The notes: generated by a model from the letters alone, not told the origin. A stretch of 64,000 nt of DNA from Actinoallomurus spadix (GCF_024055725.1 NZ_JAMXMX010000004.1:62001-126000); one strand, 5' to 3'; positions 16,609 through 25,628 are shown, numbered from the stretch's first letter. Made by a program: numbers and translations.

Positions 16609-17907
16609 ATGCCAGAGCAAGAATCACTCGGTGAACGGATTCGGTCTTTGCGGCTGCGCAAGAACCTCTCTCAGGCACAGCTCGCCTGGCCGGAACTCTC
16701 CGACAGCTACGTCTCACTCATCGAGAGCGGCAAGCGCACGCCGGCGCCGAGTATGATCGCGTTGCTGGCGCGCAAGCTCGACTGCTCTGAGTCATATCTG
16801 CTGACAGGAGTCAGCGAGGAAGCGATCGCCGGTCTCCGGGAAACCCTGCGTTACGCGCACATCGCTCTGGAGAACGGCGCGGCCGACGAGGCACGCATCC
16901 GTTTCGCCGAGGTATCGGCGCACCCCGCCGTGACCGATATTCCCGGGCTCGAACACGAAGCGTGCTGGGGGCACGCCCTCGCGCTGGAGGCGACCGGCGC
17001 ACTGAAGGAGGCGCTCGGCGAGCTGGAACGCGCGGCGAGGATGATCTCCCCCACCACCGAGCCCGACCAGTGGGCCAAGGTCCACACCGCGCTGATCCGC
17101 TGTCACCGGGAGCTCGGTGACCTGACGACCAGCATCCAGGTCGGCGAGAAGGCCCTCGATCAGCTCACCGCGATGGGCGGCCAGTGGACCGACGCGATGG
17201 TGATGCTCGGCTCGACGATCCTCGGGGCGTACATCTATCGCGGTGATCTCGCCTACGCGCGCCAGTTCGCCGACATGCTGACCGTGCGGGCGGAGGCCAT
17301 CGGCACGCCCAAGGCGCGGATGGCCGCCTATTGGAACGCCGCATGGGCGGCCGAGCTCAGCGGCGACGCGCCGGGCGCGCTCAAGTTGGCCGAGCGCGCC
17401 ATCGCGCTCCTGGGCGAGGAGGACGACGCCCGGAACCTGAGCCGGCTCCGGGGGGCCTACGGTCACTTCCTGCTCTGCGCGCGGCCGGACCGGGCGGAGG
17501 AGGCACTCAAGGTGCTCCGGCAGGCGCAGCGCGAGATGGAGTCCACCGCGACGAGCACCGTCGACCTCGCCTCCTGCCTGCTGCACCAGGCTCGCGCGGA
17601 GATCATCCTCGGCAACCCCGTGGAGGCGGCGAGCCTGGCCCGGCGGGCGGCCGATCTGCTCAGTGACACCGCCGGCCAGGACATCGCGGAGGCCTACACG
17701 GTGCTCTCGGAGGCGCAGGCATGCCTCGGCCAGCGGGAGGAGGCGGTGGCCGCCCTGTTCCAGGCGGTCGACTACCTGGAGAAGATGGAGGCGCACCGGC
17801 CCGCGGCGCGCGCCTGGTTCGACCTGGCGGAGCTGCTGGGCGCGGCGGGCCAGGCCGACGGCCAGAAGGTCGCGTTCCAGCGAGCCCTCGCCTGCATGGG
17901 GCTGTGA
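16609..17907 (+). CDS. HTH-TPR transcriptional regulator (RRNPP-like architecture)
   Basis: A 432-residue protein. Residues about 7-62 form an HTH_3/XRE domain (ERIRSLRLRKNLSQAQLAWP, SYVSLIESGKRTPAPSMIAL). The rest is helical repeats with TPR-like A/G patterning (for example ENGAADEARIRF, EATGALKEALGELERA, LGQREEAVAALFQAVDYLEK), roughly eight units. This is the domain order of RRNPP peptide receptors (Rgg, PlcR, PrgX, NprR). ATG at 16609 has AGAGG 8 bases upstream. A secreted peptide gene is divergent and a His-rich lipopeptide gene lies downstream. RRNPP kinship is inferred from architecture, not sequence comparison. Confidence 0.8.
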   Translation: MPEQESLGERIRSLRLRKNLSQAQLAWPELSDSYVSLIESGKRTPAPSMIALLARKLDCSESYLLTGVSEEAIAGLRETLRYAHIALENGAADEARIRFAEVSAHPAVTDIPGLEHEACWGHALALEATGALKEALGELERAARMISPTTEPDQWAKVHTALIRCHRELGDLTTSIQVGEKALDQLTAMGGQWTDAMVMLGSTILGAYIYRGDLAYARQFADMLTVRAEAIGTPKARMAAYWNAAWAAELSGDAPGALKLAERAIALLGEEDDARNLSRLRGAYGHFLLCARPDRAEEALKVLRQAQREMESTATSTVDLASCLLHQARAEIILGNPVEAASLARRAADLLSDTAGQDIAEAYTVLSEAQACLGQREEAVAALFQAVDYLEKMEAHRPAARAWFDLAELLGAAGQADGQKVAFQRALACMGL

Positions 17908-18084
17908 CCGCGACATCACGACCACGGAACGCCGGCACGACCGCGAAACGCCGGGAGGGCGCCGGCCGATGAGAGATCGACCGGAACCGATCAGCGCCAC
18001 GGCACGTCTGTGTTCTTGTTCATGAAGGGTTCCTCCGGGAAAGCCGGACGGAACCTGAGGGCACGACTCTCGGAGGAAGACGTG

Positions 18085-18231
18085 ATGGTTCGGCGGATCC
18101 GGCTGGCGACGGTGGTGGTCGTGGGGCTCGTGCCGGCGTTGCTCGCGCTGTCGGCCTGCGGCCACTCTCACCACCACCACACGGTGGTGCACCACCACGT
18201 CGTCCACCACCACGTGGTCCACCACCGCTGA
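18085..18231 (+). CDS. Histidine-rich small lipoprotein
   Basis: A 48-residue product. Basic start MVRRIRL, hydrophobic core, lipobox LSAC at residues 22-25; after cleavage only 24 residues remain, of which about half are His arranged as HHHH-TVV-HHH-VV-HHH-VV-HH. A GGAGGAAG site lies 5 bases before the ATG. The mature peptide would be a membrane-anchored metal-binding tail. It is 177 bp downstream of the HTH-TPR regulator on the same strand and ends in a strong terminator, so it could be part of that locus. No family recognised. Confidence 0.72.
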   Translation: MVRRIRLATVVVVGLVPALLALSACGHSHHHHTVVHHHVVHHHVVHHR

Positions 18232-18238
18232 CGACCGC

Positions 18239-18269
18239 GGGGCGGGCCGGGCGTCTCCCGGCCCGCCCC
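18239..18269 (+). terminator. Terminator after His-rich lipoprotein gene
   Basis: Arms GGGGCGGGCCGGG / CCCGGCCCGCCCC (18239-18251, 18257-18269) with a 5-base loop, 7 bases past the stop, then GGCCTTGTTC. Confidence 0.8.
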
Positions 18270-18329
18270 GGCCTTGTTCACCGCGTCTCCGGACCATCGG
18301 GAGGCGACCACCGGGCGACGGCGGTCCGG

Positions 18330-20438
18330 TCAGCGGGCTCCCGGCGCGACGCCCGTGCGCCTGAGCGCGCCGATCGCCTTGGCGGCGCCCGCGGCCCTCA
18401 CGTCGACGAACGCCGGGGTCACGTCCAGCGGCACGCGGTAGCCGCGCAGGGTCGTCGGGCCCCGGACGACCCTGCCGCGGTTGACGTCGAACCACCTTCC
18501 CGTCGGCAGGAACACGTCACGGGTCGCGCCGCTGCTCAGCTTTGGCGCGGCGAGGACGGCCGGGCCGAGCATCCACTCGTCCTTCACCGTGTACGCCGCC
18601 GCGTCCCTCGGGAAGTCGAAGAACAGCGGCCGCATGATCGGGTCGCCGGTGGCGACGCTGTGCTTCACCTGGTCCCAGATGTAGGGCGCGAGCCTGCCGT
18701 GCGCGCGAACGGCGTCGCGGTACCGGTCGATGGTCTCCCGGTCGTAGGAGACCGGCTTGCCGGTCGTCGTGTCGTTGGTCCCGGCGGGTGATGTAGAGGA
18801 GTACATCAGCGGCATGAGCGAGGACGCCTGCGCCCACCGGATGAGGACCTCCTTGGCCGGGGCTGGCTGACCCAGCGAGCCGCCGACCATGTCGGTCTCG
18901 ACGAACGGGTAGCCGATCGTGGAGATCGCGAGGTTCTGCGACACCGCGGCGGCGAGGGATTCCCAGCCGGTCCCCTTGTCGACCTGGCGGATGACGAAGC
19001 CGGTCTGCTGCGACCCGCTCCAGTGCACGCGGATGCCGGCGCCCTGCAGGTCGAACTGGTCGGCCAGTTGCGCGCCGAGTCGCTGGTAGTCGGCGCGCCC
19101 GTAGCCTTCGTCGGGCGCGCAGGAGTCGTCGAAGAAGCGGGTGTCGAACTTGAAGCCGTCCACCCGGTAGGTGCTCATCAGCTTCTTCAGGTTCCCGACG
19201 TACCAGGCCTTGGCCTCGGGGTCGGCCAGGTCGACGATGCCGGCGGTGCCGTTCCACCAGCTCACCGTGCACGGCCTGGTCGGGTCGGCCTTGTCCTTCA
19301 GCAGGTAGCCGTGGTCGGCGGCGTACCGGTAGTTGGTGGAGTCCAGGTTGATCCACAGGGTGACCCAGATGCCGAAGTCGTAGCCCATCGCGTGGATCCT
19401 GTCCGACATCGCGCGGGCGTCGGGGAAGGTCCGCGTGTCGAAGGTCAGGTTCCCGTAGTTGGACTCCCACCGGTCGTCGAGCTGGATGGTGTGCCCGGGG
19501 ATGCCGTTGTCGTGCAGCCGCTGGGCGTAGTCCAGGAGCTTCGCCTGGTCCACGTTCGTGTAGAACTGCGCCCAGGAGTTCCACAGCGGCTCGGCGAACT
19601 GCCTGTACGTGGCGTCGCTCTTGGCCGGCCTGCCGACGACGCCGGTGTGGTCGCGGTACACCTCAAAGGGGTTCGCCTCCACGAAGACGGTGGCGTTGTA
19701 GGTGCCGCCCGAGTCGACGGTGAAGCGGCCGAGGCCGTCGTTCGCGTCGTTGATGGCGACGTCCATGACCTCGCCGGTGTCGACGAGCAGCCCGGTGGCG
19801 CTGGAGGTGTACCAGAACGGGTCGACCACCTCGTACGACGCCGGCCCGAAGGCGTCGTCGTGCACGTTTCCGGCGTCGAGCGGCCACGGCTGGTCGGTGT
19901 ACGGGCCGCCGCCCGGGGTAGCCGTCTCGCCGTGGCCGTACCAGTGACCCGCGGATCTCAGGTCGAAGGCCAGGCCCAGCCGGTCGGCGCCGCCGCCCTT
20001 GACGTCCCAGGACAGGGCGTAACGGTCGGACTTCGGGGTGATCAGCGCCTCGGCGGTGACGCCGTCCCGCGTGGTGGCGGCGTCGAGGCGCAGCACGCCG
20101 TTCTTCCAGGACCAGCCGGTGACCTTGGTGGCCCGCTGCCAGGCGCCGTCGGCGCGGAAGCGGAGGCCGCCGGTCGTACCGCCCGCGGTGGCCAGGACCG
20201 TGTGCCCGCCCCGCGTGGTCGTGATGGACAGGGAATCGGTGGCGACCTTGACGGAGTACCCCGGCGCTCCGGCCGATGCCGGCACCCTGAGGGTCACCGA
20301 GCGGGCATCGTGGGTCACCCGCGGACGGGCGGCGGCGTTCGTGCCGGCGTCCGCGGCGGGCATCGCGGCGAGGGAGCCCAGCGTCAGCGTTGCGAGAGAG
20401 ACGGCGATCGCGACCGGTCGGTCACGCCATGACAGCAC
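18330..20438 (-). CDS. Secreted glycoside hydrolase family 31 enzyme
   Basis: A 702-residue secreted alpha-glycosidase-like protein. After a signal peptide (hydrophobic SLATLTLGSLAAM, then AADA) come an N-terminal beta-sandwich and a TIM barrel with GIWVTLWINLDS, DGFKFDTRFFDD (Asp nucleophile) and FVETDMVGG. Closest known types are alpha-glucosidase/alpha-xylosidase or related GH31 members; exact substrate cannot be told. GTG at 20438 is chosen because GGGAGG lies 6 bases upstream; an ATG 57 bases earlier has no ribosome site. A palindrome overlapping the promoter suggests sugar-responsive LacI control. Confidence 0.85.
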   Translation of the reverse strand: MLSWRDRPVAIAVSLATLTLGSLAAMPAADAGTNAAARPRVTHDARSVTLRVPASAGAPGYSVKVATDSLSITTTRGGHTVLATAGGTTGGLRFRADGAWQRATKVTGWSWKNGVLRLDAATTRDGVTAEALITPKSDRYALSWDVKGGGADRLGLAFDLRSAGHWYGHGETATPGGGPYTDQPWPLDAGNVHDDAFGPASYEVVDPFWYTSSATGLLVDTGEVMDVAINDANDGLGRFTVDSGGTYNATVFVEANPFEVYRDHTGVVGRPAKSDATYRQFAEPLWNSWAQFYTNVDQAKLLDYAQRLHDNGIPGHTIQLDDRWESNYGNLTFDTRTFPDARAMSDRIHAMGYDFGIWVTLWINLDSTNYRYAADHGYLLKDKADPTRPCTVSWWNGTAGIVDLADPEAKAWYVGNLKKLMSTYRVDGFKFDTRFFDDSCAPDEGYGRADYQRLGAQLADQFDLQGAGIRVHWSGSQQTGFVIRQVDKGTGWESLAAAVSQNLAISTIGYPFVETDMVGGSLGQPAPAKEVLIRWAQASSLMPLMYSSTSPAGTNDTTTGKPVSYDRETIDRYRDAVRAHGRLAPYIWDQVKHSVATGDPIMRPLFFDFPRDAAAYTVKDEWMLGPAVLAAPKLSSGATRDVFLPTGRWFDVNRGRVVRGPTTLRGYRVPLDVTPAFVDVRAAGAAKAIGALRRTGVAPGAR

Positions 20439-20509
20439 CCGGTACCTCCCGAGAGGAGTCGGCGGGCCGGCTCCCCCGTTCCGAACCCTGATCATGATCG
20501 ATCGTGCTC

Positions 20510-20544
20510 AGTTTTGGCCGCAAACGCTCACATGTCAACGTTTG
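20510..20544 (-). promoter_or_regulatory. Promoter and LacI-type operator of the GH31 gene
   Basis: On the minus strand TTGACA (20533-20538), 17 bases, AAAACT (20510-20515). The -35 sits inside an inverted repeat CAAACG-N12-CGTTTG (20521-20544). An operator across the -35 is typical of a repressor; the regulator is not encoded beside it. Confidence 0.6.
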
Positions 20545-20568
20545 AGGTGATGACGTGTGCTCCCTCGG

Positions 20569-21501
20569 TCAGGCCGACTCGGGCAACGTGTCGAGATGCC
20601 GCAGGATGACGCCCTCCCGCAGCGCCCACGGGCAGATCATGACCTCGGACAGTTCGAACAGGTCCATCGCGGCGTCCGCGACGATCGCGCCGGCGACCAG
20701 TTGCGGCGCCCGGCCCGGCGACACCCCCGGCAACCCGGCGCGCTCGGCCACGCTCATCCCGGCCAGCCGCTCGGCCCACTCGATGAGGTCCGCGTGGCTG
20801 AGCACCCGCTGGACCAGCGGCCCCTGACCGGTCGGCGCCGCGCCGGCGATCCGGGCGAGCTGCTTGAACGTCTTGGAGGTCGCCACCGCGTGGTCCGGCA
20901 TGCCACGCCGGGTCACCCCGGGGACCTCGCGGGCGATCGCCGCCCGGACGTACTTGCGCAGCGCGCGCACCTCATCGGGCGGCGGCGGATCCGCGGTGAA
21001 CCAGTCACGGGTCAGCCTCCCCGCTCCCAGCGGCACGGACGTCGCGAAGTCGGGGTCCTCGTCGGCACCCGCGGCGATCTCCAGCGAACCGCCGCCGATG
21101 TCCAGGAGCAGCAGCCGGCCCGCCGACCAGCCGAACCACCGGCGGGCCGCCAGGAAGGTCAGCCGCGCCTCCTCGTCCCCGGGAAGCACCCGGAGGTCCG
21201 CGCCACTCTCGGCCCGCACCTTCGCGAGGACGTCCTCACCATTGACCGCCTCGCGGACCGCCGAGGTGGCGAACCCGATGAGCCGTTCGACCCCCTTGTC
21301 CTCGGCGACGCGCACGGCGTCCGCGACGAAACTCTGCAGCAGCGCCGCGCCCTCCTTGGACAACCGGTCGCCCTCCAGGTGCGCGGCCAGCCGCATCTCG
21401 ATCTTGTGGGAGAAGGCGGGCAGCGGCGCCGCGCCGTGATGCGCGTCGACCACCAGCAAGTGAACGGTGTTCGATCCGACATCCAGGACACCGAGTCTCA
21501 T
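20569..21501 (-). CDS. Ppx/GppA exopolyphosphatase-family protein
   Basis: A 310-residue member of the ASKHA phosphatase group. The first loop [14 protein letters not shown], the central [14 protein letters not shown] and [11 protein letters not shown] are diagnostic. Expected to hydrolyse polyphosphate and/or pppGpp. It is the short two-domain form common in actinobacteria, which lacks the C-terminal HD domain of E. coli Ppx. Monocistronic in appearance. Confidence 0.9.
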   Translation of the reverse strand: MRLGVLDVGSNTVHLLVVDAHHGAAPLPAFSHKIEMRLAAHLEGDRLSKEGAALLQSFVADAVRVAEDKGVERLIGFATSAVREAVNGEDVLAKVRAESGADLRVLPGDEEARLTFLAARRWFGWSAGRLLLLDIGGGSLEIAAGADEDPDFATSVPLGAGRLTRDWFTADPPPPDEVRALRKYVRAAIAREVPGVTRRGMPDHAVATSKTFKQLARIAGAAPTGQGPLVQRVLSHADLIEWAERLAGMSVAERAGLPGVSPGRAPQLVAGAIVADAAMDLFELSEVMICPWALREGVILRHLDTLPESA

Positions 21502-21584
21502 GGCCGCACGTTACCGGCCCATCGCCCCGGCACGCCCGGCGGCGTCCGGCCGGACCCGGCCGGGCGCCGATCGACCGTGCCCGC

Positions 21585-22211
21585 TCAGCGGCCGATGCCG
21601 CGCAGTACGGCGGTGACCACGGCGTCGATCTCGTCCTGCGGAACGGGAGCGGCGTCCGGGTCCTCGGAGCGGCGCAGCAACAGGGACAGGATCGCCTCGT
21701 GGCAGACGCCGACCATCATCCGCACCGCCGGCTCCACCGGCGCCTGCGGGGCCAGGCGCCCCAGGTCCCGCTCGGCGCGCAGGTAGTCGATCAACCGGTC
21801 CCGCCAGTCGTCATCCGGCCTCGTCAGGTCGGCGAACCTCGCCAGGACCTCGGGCTGGGCGAGCAGCCCGGCGAACGCCGGGAGGATCGCCCGGTGTAGG
21901 TCCAGACCGTGAGCGAGGTAGGTGCGCAGGTTGCCCTCGATCGTGCCGCTGCCCGGCTCGGGCAGTTCGCCGAGACCGCGCTCGACCGCCCGCACCCGCG
22001 CCCGCAAGGCGTGGGCCAGCAACTCCTCCTTGTCGGCGAAGTGGTTGTAGAGCACCCCGTCGGCCACCCCTGCCGCCCGGGCGATCGCGCGTACGGTGAG
22101 CCCGGCGGTGCCGCGCTCGGCGATCAGACGCTCGGCCGTGACGATCAGGTGTGCGCGCAGGCTCTGCTCTCCGCCGCCGCCGCGGAGCGCCGCCGCTCTT
22201 CTCGGTGCCAT
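21585..22211 (-). CDS. TetR family transcriptional regulator
   Basis: A 208-residue TetR repressor: HTH with TVRAIARAAGVADGVLYNHF at about residues 38-57 and a helical ligand domain. ATG at 22211 follows TACGAT by 8 bases, so a leaderless transcript is possible in addition to read-through from the methyltransferase gene 40 bp upstream. The twin palindromes at 23116-23145 ahead of that gene are its likely operators. Confidence 0.86.
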   Translation of the reverse strand: MAPRRAAALRGGGGEQSLRAHLIVTAERLIAERGTAGLTVRAIARAAGVADGVLYNHFADKEELLAHALRARVRAVERGLGELPEPGSGTIEGNLRTYLAHGLDLHRAILPAFAGLLAQPEVLARFADLTRPDDDWRDRLIDYLRAERDLGRLAPQAPVEPAVRMMVGVCHEAILSLLLRRSEDPDAAPVPQDEIDAVVTAVLRGIGR

Positions 22212-22250
22212 CGGCACGCATCGTAGTGAGCCGCCGGGCCGGGCGGCCGA

Positions 22251-23090
22251 TCAGGCGGGGCGCCGGGCGGTCACGAGCCATGCCGCGCCGCGGAGCCGTA
22301 CGCCGCCGGGCCCGGCGAAGGGCCGCAGCGCGGTCGTGAGGGCGTCGCTCGCCCGGGCGGCGGCCTCGGGGCTCGCCTGGCGCAGGTGGTGCCTGACCGG
22401 TCCCCAGCCACGGATGAACTCGGCGGCGTCGGCGACGTCCCGGCCCCAGGTCTGGTCCGCCTCGACGCGACTGCAGCCGATCTCTCCGAATCCGGCGTCG
22501 GTCAGCACCTGCCGTACGCGCGCGGGGTCCGCGAACGACGTCGGGCCGGTGCCGTCGGGCCCGGTGGGCCGCGGCAGATGAGGGGCCATCGCCCCGAAGA
22601 CGGTGCCCAGGTCGGTGCCTTCGAGCCCGGTCATGCACACGAAGGCGAGGCGCCCGTCCGGCCGTAGTGCGCGGCCGACGTTGGCGAACGCGGCGACCGG
22701 ATCGGCGAAGAACATCACGCCGAACCGGCTGATCGCCGCGTCGAAGCCGTCCGCCGGAAACGCGTGGACCTGGACGTCCGCCCGCTCGAACGTCACGTTG
22801 GCCAGGCCCTCCTCGGCCGCGCGGGAGCGGGCCCTGGCGAGCATGGGGGCGGACAGGTCGATCCCGTGGACCCGGCCGGACCGGGCCGTACGGGCGGCGA
22901 GTCGTGTCAGCTGCCCGTTGCCGCAGCCGATGTCCAGCACGCGGTCCCGCTCCCCGATCGCCGCCGCGTCCAGGATGAAGCGGTTGACTCCGCTGTTCAC
23001 GGCGTCGTACCGGTCGTCGTGATCGGCCCAGTGCTCCCCCTCGTACCCGTTCCACGCCTCGGCCTGGGCGGTGTTGACGATCCGTGACAT
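22251..23090 (-). CDS. Class I SAM-dependent methyltransferase
   Basis: A 279-residue Rossmann methyltransferase. VLDIGCGNGQLTRLA is motif I, and GIDLSAPMLARARSRA and DAAISRFGVMFF follow as expected for the UbiE/MenG-like Methyltransf_11/25 group. Substrate unknown. GAGGGAG precedes ATG by 8-9 bases. Twin TetR-type operators overlap its promoter and the TetR gene follows, so the pair is probably a self-repressing operon. Confidence 0.85.
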   Translation of the reverse strand: MSRIVNTAQAEAWNGYEGEHWADHDDRYDAVNSGVNRFILDAAAIGERDRVLDIGCGNGQLTRLAARTARSGRVHGIDLSAPMLARARSRAAEEGLANVTFERADVQVHAFPADGFDAAISRFGVMFFADPVAAFANVGRALRPDGRLAFVCMTGLEGTDLGTVFGAMAPHLPRPTGPDGTGPTSFADPARVRQVLTDAGFGEIGCSRVEADQTWGRDVADAAEFIRGWGPVRHHLRQASPEAAARASDALTTALRPFAGPGGVRLRGAAWLVTARRPA

Positions 23091-23115
23091 CAGCGCTTCT
23101 CCCTCTTCCGACGTT

Positions 23116-23145
23116 ATGAACGCATGTTCATGAACACATGTTCAT
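23116..23145 (-). promoter_or_regulatory. Two overlapping palindromic operators
   Basis: ATGAACGCATGTTCAT (23116-23131) and ATGAACACATGTTCAT (23130-23145): ATGAAC-N4-GTTCAT twice with 14-bp spacing. A -10 TAACGT overlaps the downstream edge on the minus strand. Cooperative TetR dimer binding is the simplest reading. Confidence 0.75.
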
Positions 23146-23421
23146 GGTGGACCGGCCGACGACACGCGTCAAGGCCGCAAGGCTCGGGAGACGCCGGGGG
23201 GTCCGGGCGGAGACGGGCGGCGGGATGCGCGAAATAGCGCGATGAACACCACCGCATCCGAACGACAGCTCCCCCAACAAGCAGCATTTCCCCGCATGTC
23301 GGGTCGCTCCGCCGAGCATCTCGTCCGGCCTTCCGTCCGCACTGCCAGACGATGATCGCGACGAACGGGAGGAACCGGCAGGATAAGGACCAGGCCCATC
23401 GGACGGCAGCGAGGGACGCCC

Positions 23422-24237
23422 GTGAACGAGAGCTCCACCAGCCCCGAACCGGCGCCGACGCCGGAGATCGACACGAGCGTCCCGCACTCCGCCCGGGTGT
23501 GGAACTACTGGCTGGGCGGCAAGGACAACTATCCGGTCGACCGCGCGGCCGGCGACCAGTACCGGGAGATCTTCCCCGGCATCGTCGACACCGCCCGCGC
23601 GTCCCGGCACTTCCTCGCCCGCGCCGTACGGCACCTGGCGGGCGAGGAGGGCATCCGGCAGTTCCTCGACGTGGGCACCGGTCTGCCGACGGTCGACAAC
23701 ACCCATGAAGTGGCGCAGCGCGTCGCCTCCGGCTGCCGGATCGTCTACGTCGACAACGACCCCCTGGTCCTCGCGCACGCCCGCGCGCTGCTGACGAGTT
23801 CCGCCGAGGGCAGGACCGACTACGTCGACGCCGACATGCGCGAGCCCGAGAGGATCGTCAAGGCGGCGGCCGCCACGCTCGACCTGACCCGCCCCGTCGC
23901 GCTGATGTTCATGGGCGTGCTGGGCCATCTCGACGACTACGAGGAGGCCCGGTCGATCGTCCGGCGGCTGATGGACGCACTCCCCTCCGGCAGCTTCCTC
24001 GCGCTCGCCGACAGCATCGACGTCGGAGCGGACCATCGGGAGGCGAGCCGGCGCTACAAGGACAGCGGCGCGATCCCCTACCACCTTCGGACGCCGGAGC
24101 AGATCAGCGGTTTCTTCGCCGGCCTCGAGCCGGTCGAGCCGGGCATCGTGCCGATCCAGCGATGGCGGCCCGAGCCGGACCCGTTCGGCCCGCCGCGCGA
24201 GGTCGCGACCCTCGGCGGCGTCGCCCGCAAGCCCTGA
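23422..24237 (+). CDS. SAM-dependent methyltransferase-like protein (DUF574 type)
   Basis: A 271-residue member of the actinobacterial SAM_Methyltr/DUF574 family, recognisable by SARVWNYWLGGKDNYPVDR near residue 25 and FLDVGTGLPTVDNTHEVAQ as the nucleotide site. These occur in many copies in actinomycetes; function unknown. GTG start has GAGGGA six bases upstream. Confidence 0.9.
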   Translation: MNESSTSPEPAPTPEIDTSVPHSARVWNYWLGGKDNYPVDRAAGDQYREIFPGIVDTARASRHFLARAVRHLAGEEGIRQFLDVGTGLPTVDNTHEVAQRVASGCRIVYVDNDPLVLAHARALLTSSAEGRTDYVDADMREPERIVKAAAATLDLTRPVALMFMGVLGHLDDYEEARSIVRRLMDALPSGSFLALADSIDVGADHREASRRYKDSGAIPYHLRTPEQISGFFAGLEPVEPGIVPIQRWRPEPDPFGPPREVATLGGVARKP

Positions 24238-24350
24238 GCCTTACACGAACCCTGAGCCTCGCGAACCCGACCGTCGGATTCCGGCAGAGCCGCCCGGCCG
24301 ACGGCCTTTACGTAGTAAGCCCCGTCCGGCGTCCGCTACCGTGACGGGCG

Positions 24351-25224
24351 ATGATCGCTCTCGCCTCCCTCGCCGGGCTCTCCGTCGGCGACGCGTTCGG
24401 CGCCCAGTTCTTCGCCACCGAGAACCGGCCGCTGCTCCTCGACGAGACGGCGGTGCCGCCCGGCCCGTGGCCGTGGACGGACGACACCGAGATGGCCTGC
24501 AACCTCCTCGACGTCCTGCGCCGGCACGGCGAGGTGGACCGGGACGCCCTCGCCGCCGCCTTCGCGACGCGTTACGACCCCTACCGCGGGTACGGGCCGG
24601 GCACTGTCGTCCTCCTGCGCGCGCTGCGCGACGGCGAGTCCTGGCGTACGGCCTCCCCCGCCCAGTTCGGCGGCCGGGGATCGATGGGCAACGGGGCCGC
24701 CATGCGCGTCGCTCCCCTCGGCGCCTACTACCCCGGTGACCTCGAACGCGCCGCGCTGGAGGCGGCCGCCTCGGCCGTCGTCACGCACGCGCACCCCGAG
24801 GGCATCGCCGGCGCGGTCGCCGTCGCCGTCGCGGCCTCGTACGCCGTGCGCGGTGACGCCGACGGGCTGCTGGACGCCGTCCTCGAGCACACTCCGCGCG
24901 GGTCCGTGCACGACGGCGTCCGCCGGGCGGCCGGGCTGCTCGGCCGGACCCGCGAGGAGGCCGCGTACGAACTCGGCAACGGGTCCCGCGTCCTCGCCGC
25001 GGACACCGTTCCATTCTGCCTGTGGGCCGCGGTCCGTCATCTCTCCGACTACGAGCGGGCCGTGCGCACCTGCGTGGCCGTCGGCGGAGACATCGACACG
25101 ACCGCCGCGATCACCGGCGGCATCGTCGCGGCCCATACCGGGGCCGGGGGGATCCCCCCCGGCCTGGCGGACGGCCCGCGAGCCCCTGCCCACCTGGGTC
25201 GCGGAGCCCGGCGCGGGCCGCTGA
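24351..25224 (+). CDS. ADP-ribosylglycohydrolase family protein, frameshifted near the 3' end
   Basis: A DraG-type hydrolase of about 290 residues. Metal-site motifs are present: GLSVGDAFGA, WTDDTEMA and VGGDIDTTAAITGG. At 25151-25158 a run of seven C follows GGGGGGAT; in the frame used upstream the protein would run into thousands of bases of antisense sequence. With six C the frame continues IPPAWRTAREPLPTWVAE and stops at 25224, exactly like relatives. So there is a one-base insertion in a homopolymer: a real mutation or a sequencing error. TACCGT ends 8 bases before the ATG and no ribosome site is seen (leaderless). Confidence 0.8.
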
Positions 25225-25316
25225 AGCACCACGGCCGTCACCGGACCGAATCCTCCGGCCGGCCGCCCGCACGGGCGTCGGTGCCGGGACGCGCCCCGCT
25301 GGGGCGTGCCGAGGTA

Positions 25317-25488
25317 GGACGCCGGGGCCACCCGGCGCTCCCACACCGTTCGGTGGCGGCCCCGGCGTTCTATCCCTCCAGTCGCCCCAGGTTCGCGAAA
25401 GGTTGCCGCCGGATCGGGGAATTCCGGAAACGACGAAAGGGCGCCGGGGTCACGGCGCTCCCACCGTTAGGTTCCGACCCCGGCGCCC
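25317..25488. repeat. Two related long palindromes
   Basis: Two structured elements: 25317-25370 with arms ACGCCGGGGCC/GGCCCCGGCGT, and 25439-25488 with arms GGGCGCCGGGGTC/GACCCCGGCGCCC. Their loops are also alike: CGGCGCTCCCACACCGTT versus CGGCGCTCCCACCGTT. They fill the 405-bp gap between the ADP-ribosylglycohydrolase and GH6 genes together with the GH6 terminator. Likely a repeated hairpin family or tandem terminators. Confidence 0.7.
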
Positions 25489-25547
25489 AGTCCATCGATC
25501 GCCCTGAGGAGGTCCTCCCGGGCGAATATCGGCTCGTCGTGTGGTGG

Positions 25548-25586
25548 GCCGGGCGGAGGCGGCATGAGGCACCGCCTCCGCCCGGC
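25548..25586 (-). terminator. Terminator of the cellulase operon
   Basis: Fifteen-base arms GCCGGGCGGAGGCGG / CCGCCTCCGCCCGGC (25548-25562, 25572-25586), 42 bases past the GH6 stop. Confidence 0.8.
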
Positions 25587-25628
25587 GTCGGTGGCGCGGG
25601 TCAGGCCCGCGTCATGGCGGCCGGGGTC

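Noticed and set aside
23216-23360. Small plus-strand ORF with ATGAACACCACC before the DUF574 gene
   Set aside because: No ribosome site, no family, stop overlaps unremarkable sequence; not distinguishable from chance.
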